This document shows, piece by piece, positions 13,886 to 21,628 of a DNA stretch of 22,396 nucleotides. This stretch comes from GCA-2701705 sp036163455 (GTDB taxonomy: Bacteria; Pseudomonadota; Gammaproteobacteria; GCA-002705445; GCA-002716945), in NCBI GenBank assembly GCA_036163455.1, contig JAYZKL010000003.1, positions 1 through 22,396 on the forward strand. Direction: 5' to 3'. Position numbers and translations under genes: made by a program. Within the stretch, counting starts at the first letter, position 1; each line of letters opens with the position of its first letter. Below the pieces are notes generated by a model. The model did no database searches, was not told the origin of the DNA, and worked only from the letters and a program-made list of their open reading frames with translations.

Positions 13886-16800
13886 ATGAAAGATATACTT
13901 AACTTATTTAAAAAACCTACTAACGATAATAGTTTTGACCATATAAAGATTTCTCTTGCATCACCAGATTTAATGAGATCATGGTCTTATGGTGAAGTTA
14001 AAAAACCTGAAACAATTAATTATAGAACATTCAAACCAGAAAGAGATGGGCTCTTTTGTGCAAAAATTTTTGGTCCAACAAAGGACTATGAATGTTTATG
14101 TGGAAAATATAAAAGACTAAAACATAGGGGTGTTATATGTGAGAAATGCGGAGTGGAAGTAACCTTATCTAAAGTTAGAAGGGACCGCATGGGACACATA
14201 GAGTTAGCCTCGCCTGTGGCTCATATTTGGTATTTAAGGTCACTGCCATCAAGAATAGGTCTTATTTTAGATATGACTTTAAGAGAAATAGAAAAAGTTC
14301 TTTATTTTGAGTCTTATATAGTTACTGACCCAGGAATGAGTACATATGAAAAAGGAGAATTACTAAGCGATGAGAAGTATCAAGAAGCAATTCAGGAGTT
14401 TGGAACTGACATAAAAGCATCTATGGGTGCCGAAGCTATAAGAGAGTTGTTAAGCGAAATCGATCTTAAAAAAACTTACGAAGATTTAAAAGAAGATAAA
14501 GAAAAAAATAAGTCTCAAGCTAAAGAAAAAAGAATTGTTAAGAGATTAAAGTTGGTAGAGTCTTTTATAAAATCTGGAAATAATCCAGAATGGATGATTC
14601 TAACTGTATTGCCAGTATTACCACCTGATTTAAGGCCACTTGTTCCATTAGAAGGAGGAAGGTTTGCTACCTCTGATTTAAATGATTTATATAGAAGAGT
14701 TATTAATAGAAATAATAGATTGAAAAGACTATTAGAATTGAAAGCTCCAGAAATTATTATTAGAAATGAAAAAAGAATGTTGCAGGAATCTGTAGATGCT
14801 CTATTAGATAATGGTAGAAGGGGGAGAGCAATAACTGGCAGCAACAAACGACCTCTAAAATCATTGGCTGATATGATAAAGGGAAAACAAGGAAGATTTA
14901 GACAGAATTTACTAGGTAAGAGGGTTGATTATTCTGGCAGATCTGTGATTGTTGTTGGCCCTACACTTAGATTGCATCAATGCGGTATCCCTAAGAAAAT
15001 GGCGCTTGAATTATTTAAACCACACATATTTGGGAAATTGCATACTAGAGGAATTGCTACAACAATTAAGGCTGCAAAAAAAGTAGTTGAAAAAGAAGGT
15101 GAAGAAGTTTGGGATATTCTTGACGAAGTCATAAAGGAATACCCTGTTCTTCTTAATAGAGCTCCAACATTACATAGATTGGGCATACAAGCATTTGAAC
15201 CTATTTTAATAGAAGGTAAAGCGATTCAGTTACATCCACTTGTTTGTGCAGCATTTAATGCGGATTTTGATGGAGATCAAATGGCTGTTCATGTACCCCT
15301 ATCAATTGATGCGCAGGTTGAAGCGCGTGTATTAATGATGTCAACGAATAATATTCTTTCTCCTTCTAATGGAAGTCCAATCATTGTACCTTCTCAAGAT
15401 ATTGTGCTTGGCATATATTATTTGTCTCGTGAGAAACCTAATGCCTTAGGTGAAGGTATGATTTTTACTGATCTTGATGAGGTACACAGAGCTTATGAAC
15501 AGAAACTTGTTGATATACAAGCATCAATAAAAGTTAGAATTGATGGTTATGCTGATGATGAAAAAGATTCAAGTCAGAAATCAAAAATTTTTAAAACTAC
15601 TGTCGGAAGAGCTTTGCTGGCAGAAGCTCTACCTAAGACAATCCCATTCAAATATATTAATAAAGACTTGGATAAAAGAGCAATTTCGGAATTGTTTGAT
15701 GCATCATATAGAATAGCTGGATTGAAAGATACAGTTTTACTAGCTGATCAAATCATGTATACAGGATTTAAGTATTCAACAATTGCAGGTGTATCTATTG
15801 GTGTAGATGATATGGTTATTCCTAAAGAAAAGGAAAAAATAACTACAAAGGCAGAAAAAGAAGTTAAAGATATTGATAAACAATATAATTCTGGATTATT
15901 AACTCGTGGAGAAAGATACAATAAAGTGGTAGATATTTGGTCACATGCGAATGATTCAGTTGCAGAAGCAATGATGAATCAGCTTGGAAATGAGAGCACA
16001 AAAATGAAAGATGGTAAGATAATAGACCACAAATCATTTAATTCCATTTTTATGATGGCTGATTCTGGAGCGAGAGGTTCAAAAGCACAAATAAGGCAAT
16101 TGGCTGGCATGAGGGGTTTAATGGCTAAGCCAGATGGGACAATTATTGAGACACCAATCACCACAAACTTTAGGGAAGGATTAGATGTGATGCAATACTT
16201 TATTTCAACTCATGGTTCAAGAAAAGGGCTTGCAGATACCGCGCTAAAAACAGCAAATTCAGGTTATCTTACTCGAAGATTGGTTGATGTATCACAAGAT
16301 TTAGTTGTAACCGAAGCTGATTGTGGCACTGAATCAGGTATCTTAATGAAACCGCTAATTGATGGTGGAAATATCGTTGAACCTTTAGATGAAAGGATAT
16401 TAGGTAGAACTCTATCTAAAGAAGTTTTAAAACCAGGTACCAAAGAAGTTATTTTGGAAAAAGGTGTACTCATAGATGAAAGTAATGTTGTTATCCTTGA
16501 ACAAAATGCTGTTGACGAAGTTTGGGTAAGATCTGCTATTACTTGTGAAACTAGACATGGCATTTGTGCTAAATGCTACGGAAGAGATTTAGCGAAAGGA
16601 AGACTTGTTTCTGCTGGCGAAGCAGTTGGTGTAATAGCTGCTCAGTCAATTGGTGAACCAGGAACACAATTAACAATGAGAACTTTCCATATTGGTGGTA
16701 CAGCAAAAATGGACCTTGTAAAAGCACAGGTTGAAGTTGGAACAACTGGAACAATCAAATTTCATGATATGAAAGTGGTCAAAAACTCTAGTTCTCAAGA

Positions 16801-18169
16801 TGTCGTTACTTCAAGGTCAGGTGAAGTGGGCGTACTAGATGTCAACGGAAGAGAAAGGGAAAAATATAGAGTCCCATATGGTGCTGTCATATCTGTTTCT
16901 GATGGTGATAAAGTTGAGATAGGACAAATAGTAGCTACCTGGGATAGCCAATCACGTCCACTAATAACTGAAACTGCTGGTATAGTGAAGTTTGTTGATT
17001 TTGTTGAAGGTTCAAGTTTTACGTACAAAACCGATGAAGAAACAGGATTGCAATCAATCAATATTATGGACCAGAGGCTTTCAAGTTTTGATAAGAATCT
17101 TAAACCAATGATTAAATTAGTTGATGAGAAAGGAAATGATATTAATTTAACAGGTTCTAATTTGCCAGCACACTTTATTCTACCTCTGCAGTATCATATA
17201 CAGAAAGATATCAAGTCAGCTTTAGATTTCTTAGAAGATTATCCAGCGTGTATTGTTAATTTAGTAGATGGACAAAAAGTTTCTGTTGGTGATGTTCTCG
17301 CTAAAATACCTACGGGTATAACTGGTACTAAAGATATAACTGGTGGATTACCAAGAGTTGCTGATTTATTTGAAGCTAGAGAGCCGAAGGACAAAGCAGA
17401 GCTTGCAGAAACAACAGGCACAGTCTCTTTTGGTAAAGAAACAAAAGGTAAAAGAAGATTAATAATAACTCAAGAAGATGGTAGTCAACATGTGCAGATG
17501 GTCGGAAAAATCAAGCCTCTGAATATTTTTGAGAATGACACAATAAATAAAGGTGAAGTGATAGCGGCAGGAGAACTTAATCCACATGATATTCTTCGCT
17601 ATAGAGGAGTGACTGAGCTGGCTGAATATTTAGTTAAAGAAGTTCAAGATGTTTTTAGGTTACAGGGTGTAACAATAAATGACAAACATATAGAAGTTAT
17701 TTTAAGACAGATGCTTAGAAAAGTTGAAATAGTTGATTCTGGTGATAGTGATTTTATAGAAGGAGAACATATAGATAAAACTGTCGTTTTAGAAGCTATA
17801 GATGAAATCAAAAATAGCAATGAAGATAAAAAGTTACCTGAGTTTCTACCCGTGTTGCTAGGGATAACGAAAGCTTCTCTTGTAACAGACTCATTTATTT
17901 CTGCTGCTTCATTTCAAGAAACTACAAGAGTGCTAACAGATGCAGCAGTAAATGGAAAAAAAGACTTTTTAAGAGGTCTCAAAGAAAATGTAGTGGTTGG
18001 TAGACTTATACCATGTGGAAGCAGTCTATCTTCACAAAGAAATGATATAAGCATTGATAAAAAATCCTTAATTGAGGAAGAATTAGCTCAGGAAATGACT
18101 GTTCTAGATGCTGCAAATAATAAAACTGTAGAGGAAGATCAGCCAACAGATTCACCAACAGCACAATAA
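13886..18169 (+). CDS. rpoC: DNA-directed RNA polymerase subunit beta'
   Basis: RpoC completes the RNA polymerase catalytic core. The 1427-residue protein has the N-terminal zinc site Cys70, Cys72, Cys85 and Cys88, the same numbers as in E. coli, and the Mg-binding NADFDGDQMAVH motif with Asp460, Asp462 and Asp464, also identical. The second zinc site is formed by ADCGTESG and CETRHGICAKCYG. The bridge helix/trigger loop region includes SIGEPGTQLTMRTFHIGG and is followed by the large insert (SI3-type) seen in gammaproteobacteria before GGLPRVADLFEAR. The C-terminus continues about 20 residues beyond the E. coli length with an acidic, polar tail ending PTDSPTAQ. The start ATG follows GAGAG. 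rpsL is 92 bases downstream with its own promoter. Confidence 0.99.
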   Translation: MKDILNLFKKPTNDNSFDHIKISLASPDLMRSWSYGEVKKPETINYRTFKPERDGLFCAKIFGPTKDYECLCGKYKRLKHRGVICEKCGVEVTLSKVRRDRMGHIELASPVAHIWYLRSLPSRIGLILDMTLREIEKVLYFESYIVTDPGMSTYEKGELLSDEKYQEAIQEFGTDIKASMGAEAIRELLSEIDLKKTYEDLKEDKEKNKSQAKEKRIVKRLKLVESFIKSGNNPEWMILTVLPVLPPDLRPLVPLEGGRFATSDLNDLYRRVINRNNRLKRLLELKAPEIIIRNEKRMLQESVDALLDNGRRGRAITGSNKRPLKSLADMIKGKQGRFRQNLLGKRVDYSGRSVIVVGPTLRLHQCGIPKKMALELFKPHIFGKLHTRGIATTIKAAKKVVEKEGEEVWDILDEVIKEYPVLLNRAPTLHRLGIQAFEPILIEGKAIQLHPLVCAAFNADFDGDQMAVHVPLSIDAQVEARVLMMSTNNILSPSNGSPIIVPSQDIVLGIYYLSREKPNALGEGMIFTDLDEVHRAYEQKLVDIQASIKVRIDGYADDEKDSSQKSKIFKTTVGRALLAEALPKTIPFKYINKDLDKRAISELFDASYRIAGLKDTVLLADQIMYTGFKYSTIAGVSIGVDDMVIPKEKEKITTKAEKEVKDIDKQYNSGLLTRGERYNKVVDIWSHANDSVAEAMMNQLGNESTKMKDGKIIDHKSFNSIFMMADSGARGSKAQIRQLAGMRGLMAKPDGTIIETPITTNFREGLDVMQYFISTHGSRKGLADTALKTANSGYLTRRLVDVSQDLVVTEADCGTESGILMKPLIDGGNIVEPLDERILGRTLSKEVLKPGTKEVILEKGVLIDESNVVILEQNAVDEVWVRSAITCETRHGICAKCYGRDLAKGRLVSAGEAVGVIAAQSIGEPGTQLTMRTFHIGGTAKMDLVKAQVEVGTTGTIKFHDMKVVKNSSSQDVVTSRSGEVGVLDVNGREREKYRVPYGAVISVSDGDKVEIGQIVATWDSQSRPLITETAGIVKFVDFVEGSSFTYKTDEETGLQSINIMDQRLSSFDKNLKPMIKLVDEKGNDINLTGSNLPAHFILPLQYHIQKDIKSALDFLEDYPACIVNLVDGQKVSVGDVLAKIPTGITGTKDITGGLPRVADLFEAREPKDKAELAETTGTVSFGKETKGKRRLIITQEDGSQHVQMVGKIKPLNIFENDTINKGEVIAAGELNPHDILRYRGVTELAEYLVKEVQDVFRLQGVTINDKHIEVILRQMLRKVEIVDSGDSDFIEGEHIDKTVVLEAIDEIKNSNEDKKLPEFLPVLLGITKASLVTDSFISAASFQETTRVLTDAAVNGKKDFLRGLKENVVVGRLIPCGSSLSSQRNDISIDKKSLIEEELAQEMTVLDAANNKTVEEDQPTDSPTAQ

Positions 18170-18203
18170 TTAATCATATAGTGGGACTTTTTGTATTATC
18201 TAC

Positions 18204-18232
18204 TTGACACCTTTAAGTACTACTAATAGAAT
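18204..18232 (+). promoter_or_regulatory. Near-consensus sigma70 promoter of rpsL-rpsG-fusA-rpsJ
   Basis: TTGACA (18204-18209), exactly 17 bases, then TAGAAT (18227-18232): 11 of 12 consensus positions with optimal spacing, in the rpoC-rpsL gap. Transcription would start near 18239, giving an AT-rich leader of about 23 bases. It is the strongest promoter match found in the window. Confidence 0.85.
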
Positions 18233-18261
18233 TTTTGCAAATTGTAATAATAATTTAACTT

Positions 18262-18636
18262 ATGGCTACTATTAATCAATTAGTTAGAAAACCAAGGAAA
18301 AGTAAGTTTGTAAAAACTGCGGTACCTGCCCTAAATGCTTGCCCACAAAAGCGAGGTGTATGTACTCGTGTTTATACTACTACTCCAAAAAAACCAAATT
18401 CAGCATTAAGAAAAGTTGCTAGGGTTAGATTAACTAATGGAGAAGAGGTGACATCATACATCGGCGGAGAAGGACATAACTTGCAAGAACACTCAGTTGT
18501 AGTAATTAGGGGTGGAAGAGTAAAAGACTTGCCAGGGGTTAGATACCATATTGTACGTGGAAGTTTAGATACACAAGGAGTTGAAAACAGAAAGCAAGGA
18601 AGATCAAAATACGGTGCAAAAAAACCTAAGGGATAA
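18262..18636 (+). CDS. rpsL: 30S ribosomal protein S12
   Basis: S12 contributes to decoding accuracy at the ribosomal A site. All 124 residues align with E. coli S12. The loop TTPKKPNSALRK has Lys43, and RGGRVKDLPG has Lys88 and Asp89 (the RimO methylthiolation site in E. coli), so the streptomycin-sensitive state is retained. Cys27 and Cys34 are present. The leader before the ATG (18240-18261) is A/T only apart from two G and two C, with no Shine-Dalgarno sequence, unusual for such a highly expressed gene. Initiation may depend on the unstructured leader. The gene heads the str operon and rpsG follows after only 4 bases. Confidence 0.99.
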   Translation: MATINQLVRKPRKSKFVKTAVPALNACPQKRGVCTRVYTTTPKKPNSALRKVARVRLTNGEEVTSYIGGEGHNLQEHSVVVIRGGRVKDLPGVRYHIVRGSLDTQGVENRKQGRSKYGAKKPKG

Positions 18637-18640
18637 GTAA

Positions 18641-19111
18641 ATGCCAAGAAAAAGAGATATTCAGAACAAAATAATTAAACCAGACTCACTATTTAATAAT
18701 ATTGCAGTTTCTAAATTGACTAACATGATAATGGTGGATGGAAAAAAAAGTGTTGCAGAAAAGATTGTTTACCAGGCCCTAGAAATTCTTTCAAAGAAAA
18801 ATGACGGGGATGCTCTCTCATTAATGGATAAAGCTTTGCAAAATGTTAGCCCTTCTGTAGAAGTAAAATCAAGAAGAGTGGGTGGATCAAACTATCAAGT
18901 ACCGGTAGAAGTTAATCAGAAAAGAAAACAATCGCTGGCTATGCGATGGATAATAGAGGCTGCAACAAAAAGGAGTGAAAAGTCTATGAAGGATAAATTA
19001 GCTTATGAATTAATAGATGCCTCGGAAAACAAAGGGTCTGCTGTCAAGAAACGTGAGGATGTTCATAAAATGGCAGAAGCAAATAAAGCTTTCGCTCATT
19101 ATAGGTGGTAA
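18641..19111 (+). CDS. rpsG: 30S ribosomal protein S7
   Basis: S7 nucleates assembly of the 30S head and contacts E-site tRNA. At 156 residues it has the standard length. The start MPRKRDIQNKIIKPDSLFNN, the NMIMVDGKKSVAEKIVYQAL helix, VEVKSRRVGGSNYQVPVEV and the C-terminal KREDVHKMAEANKAFAHYRW are all diagnostic. AGGGATAAG just before the ATG supplies the ribosome site. In E. coli the rpsL-rpsG spacer is about 100 bases and holds the S7 repressor site; here it is 4 bases. fusA starts 1 base after the stop. Confidence 0.99.
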   Translation: MPRKRDIQNKIIKPDSLFNNIAVSKLTNMIMVDGKKSVAEKIVYQALEILSKKNDGDALSLMDKALQNVSPSVEVKSRRVGGSNYQVPVEVNQKRKQSLAMRWIIEAATKRSEKSMKDKLAYELIDASENKGSAVKKREDVHKMAEANKAFAHYRW

Positions 19112-19112
19112 G

Positions 19113-21212
19113 ATGGCACGCAAAACTCAAATAGAAAATTATAGAAATATTGGCATTATGGCCCATATTGATGCTGGGAAGACCACAACAACTGAAAGAA
19201 TTCTTTTTTATACAGGTCGTTCTCATAAAATTGGAGAAGTTCATGATGGCGCTGCCACAATGGATTGGATGGAACAAGAACAGGAAAGAGGTATAACTAT
19301 TACATCAGCTGCCACTCATTGTATGTGGAATGGAAGCTCTCAACAATTCCCAGAACATAGGATTAATATAATTGATACTCCTGGTCATGTTGACTTTACT
19401 ATTGAAGTTGAAAGATCATTAAGGGTATTAGATGGAGCTGTTGGAGTTTTTTGTGCTGTAGGTGGTGTAGAACCACAATCTGAAACTGTTTGGAGGCAAG
19501 CAAATAAGTATCAAGTTCCCAGAATGGCATTTGTCAATAAAATGGATAGAGCAGGTGCAGATTTTTTTAGAGTGGTAGAACAAATAAAAACCAGGTTAGG
19601 CTCAAATCCAGTCACAATACAAATACCCATTGGAGCAGAAGATAAATTTCAAGGAGTTGTTGATTTATTATCAATGAAAGCTATTGTATGGGACGATGAA
19701 TCTAAAGGTATGAAATTTGAAATTAAAGATATACCGGCAGACTTAGAAGAAACATCATCTAAATATAGAGAAGAACTTTTGGAAACAGCAGCTGAAGCAG
19801 ATGAAGAGCTTATGGACGAATATTTAAATAATAATGATTTGCCTGTAGAAAAAATAATTAAAGGTCTAAGAGCAAGAACTTTGGCTAACGAAATAGTTTT
19901 AGTTATGTGTGGTTCTGCTTTCAAAAATAAAGGAGTTCAGACAATGCTTGACTCAATTATTAATTTTATGCCTTCACCAGTTGATATTCCGCCAATTGCA
20001 GGGGTTTTAGATGATAAAGATGAAACAGCAGCTGTTAGAAAAGCATCTGATGATGAACCTTTTTCTTCATTGGCTTTTAAAATTGCAACTGATCCACATG
20101 TTGGGTCACTAACTTTTTTTAGAGTTTACTCTGGTGTTTTAAAATCTGGTGACACTGTCTATAATGCAATCACAACTAAAAAAGAACGCATAGGTAGAAT
20201 CTTACAAATGCATTCTAATTCTAGAGAAGACATTTCAGAAGTTAGGGCAGGAGATATTGCAGCAGCAGTTGGATTAAAACAAATTACAACGGGCGATACA
20301 TTATGTACCCCTGACTCAAAGATTACACTAGAGAGAATGGAGTTTCCTGAACCCGTTATATCTATTGCAGTTGAACCTAAAACGAAAGTTGACCAAGAGA
20401 AAATGGGATTAGCATTAGGTAAATTAGCGCAGGAAGACCCTTCTTTCAGAGTTACTACAGATGAAGAGTCTAATCAAACAATTATTTCAGGCATGGGTGA
20501 ATTACATTTAGAAATTATTGTTGACCGGTTAAAAAGAGAGTTTAATGTAGAGGCTAATGTTGGTAAGCCTCAAGTGGCTTATAGAGAAACAATAAAAAGC
20601 ATGGTAGAGCAAGAGGCTAAATATATTAAGCAGAGTGGAGGAAGAGGACAATATGGACATGTGTGGTTGAAACTTGAACCTCAAGAACCTGGTAAAGGTT
20701 ATGAATTTATAAATAAAATTGTTGGAGGAACGATACCTAAAGAGTTTATCAATCCAATTGATAAAGGAATACAGGAGCAAATGGAAAATGGTGTTATAGG
20801 TGGTTACCCTGTTGTTGATGTAAAAGTTACTTTATATGATGGATCGTTTCATGATGTGGATTCCAGTGAAGTTGCATTTAAAGTTGCTGGTTCAATGGCA
20901 TTTAAAGAAGGAGCACAAAAAGCCAAACCAATCTTGCTTGAACCAGTTATGAAAGTTGAGGCAGTTACACCTAAAGATTACCTAGGTGACGTTACTGGAG
21001 ACTTAAATAGAAGACGTGGCATTGTACTAGGCATGGAAGAAAGTGTGTCAGGGAATATTGTAAGAGCAGAAGTACCATTGGCAGAGATGTTTGGTTATGC
21101 AACAGATTTACGTTCTATGACTCAAGGAAGAGCAACTTACACTATGGAATTTGAAAAATATTTAGAGATACCAAACAATATAGCTGAAGGCTTGATTCAA
21201 AAGGCATCATGA
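19113..21212 (+). CDS. fusA: Elongation factor G
   Basis: EF-G catalyses ribosomal translocation with GTP hydrolysis. The 699-residue protein (E. coli 704) starts MARKTQIENYRNIGIMAHID. G motifs are AHIDAGKT (17-24), the RGITITSAAT switch I region, DTPGH in the IIDTPGHVDF segment, and NKMD. Domain IV shows the conserved SGGRGQYGHV loop and GGTIPKEFINPIDKG, and domain V ends the protein. The open frame extends 32 codons upstream into rpsG; ATG at 19113 is chosen because AGGTGG lies just before it and the start matches the family. It is the canonical EF-G1 type. The stop overlaps the rpsJ start, where tufA stands in E. coli. Confidence 0.99.
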   Translation: MARKTQIENYRNIGIMAHIDAGKTTTTERILFYTGRSHKIGEVHDGAATMDWMEQEQERGITITSAATHCMWNGSSQQFPEHRINIIDTPGHVDFTIEVERSLRVLDGAVGVFCAVGGVEPQSETVWRQANKYQVPRMAFVNKMDRAGADFFRVVEQIKTRLGSNPVTIQIPIGAEDKFQGVVDLLSMKAIVWDDESKGMKFEIKDIPADLEETSSKYREELLETAAEADEELMDEYLNNNDLPVEKIIKGLRARTLANEIVLVMCGSAFKNKGVQTMLDSIINFMPSPVDIPPIAGVLDDKDETAAVRKASDDEPFSSLAFKIATDPHVGSLTFFRVYSGVLKSGDTVYNAITTKKERIGRILQMHSNSREDISEVRAGDIAAAVGLKQITTGDTLCTPDSKITLERMEFPEPVISIAVEPKTKVDQEKMGLALGKLAQEDPSFRVTTDEESNQTIISGMGELHLEIIVDRLKREFNVEANVGKPQVAYRETIKSMVEQEAKYIKQSGGRGQYGHVWLKLEPQEPGKGYEFINKIVGGTIPKEFINPIDKGIQEQMENGVIGGYPVVDVKVTLYDGSFHDVDSSEVAFKVAGSMAFKEGAQKAKPILLEPVMKVEAVTPKDYLGDVTGDLNRRRGIVLGMEESVSGNIVRAEVPLAEMFGYATDLRSMTQGRATYTMEFEKYLEIPNNIAEGLIQKAS

Positions 21213-21535
21213 TGGCAAAAAAGAAAAAAACTCAAACAATAAGGATACGTCTAAAAACTTTCGACCATAAATTAATTGATGTATCAGCGAAAGAAATTGT
21301 TGAAACAGCAAAAAGAACTGGAGCGAGAGTTCTTGGCCCTATCCCACTACCAACAAGAAAAGAGAGATATACGATTCTTATATCTCCGCATGTGGATAAA
21401 GATGCAAGAGATCAGTATGAAATTAGGACCCACAAAAGGTTAATGGATATAGTTGAACCTACAGATAAAACAGTTGATGCTCTGATGAAACTGGATTTAG
21501 CTGCTGGTGTAGATGTTCAAATTGAACTAAATTAA
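21212..21535 (+). CDS. rpsJ: 30S ribosomal protein S10 (NusE)
   Basis: S10 is a 30S head protein and, as NusE, the partner of NusG in transcription-translation coupling. It contains IRIRLKTFDHKLID, AKRTGARVLGPIPLPTRKERYTIL, the SPHVDKDARDQYEIRTHKRL loop and DLAAGVDVQIELN. Two adjacent ATGs exist: 21209 and 21212. AAGG at 21201-21204 is 4 bases from the first and 7 from the second, so 21212 is preferred (107 residues). The N-terminus MAKKKKTQT is slightly longer and more lysine-rich than E. coli MQNQR. The start shares one base with the fusA stop (TGATG), so S10 is coupled to EF-G and has no leader of its own. Confidence 0.98.
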   Translation: MAKKKKTQTIRIRLKTFDHKLIDVSAKEIVETAKRTGARVLGPIPLPTRKERYTILISPHVDKDARDQYEIRTHKRLMDIVEPTDKTVDALMKLDLAAGVDVQIELN

Positions 21536-21565
21536 GCTTTTTCAACAAAAACCCTATATAGAGCC

Positions 21566-21595
21566 CTGAATATATGTTAAAATTCAGCGTTTTTT
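21566..21595 (+). promoter_or_regulatory. Ambiguous element between rpsJ and rplC: extended -10 or weak terminator
   Basis: TGTTAAAAT (21575-21583) matches an extended -10 promoter (TG-n-TAAAAT), without a good -35. It lies within an inverted repeat CTGAAT (21566-21571) and ATTCAG (21582-21587) followed by CGTTTTTT, which resembles a weak intrinsic terminator with a 6-bp stem. Both readings fit the 93-base gap, the largest in the ribosomal-protein part of the window. If a promoter, it would start the rplC-led remainder of the S10 operon. Confidence 0.4.
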
Positions 21596-21628
21596 AGTTA
21601 TTAACTTTGTCATTTTGAGGATAAAAAA

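Noticed and set aside
18382..18530. Possible streptomycin-resistance changes in rpsL
   Set aside because: Lys43 and Lys88 are both wild type.
19017..19112. N-terminal extension of EF-G by 32 residues
   Set aside because: It overlaps rpsG in another frame, and EF-G family members start at MARKT with AGGTGG just upstream.
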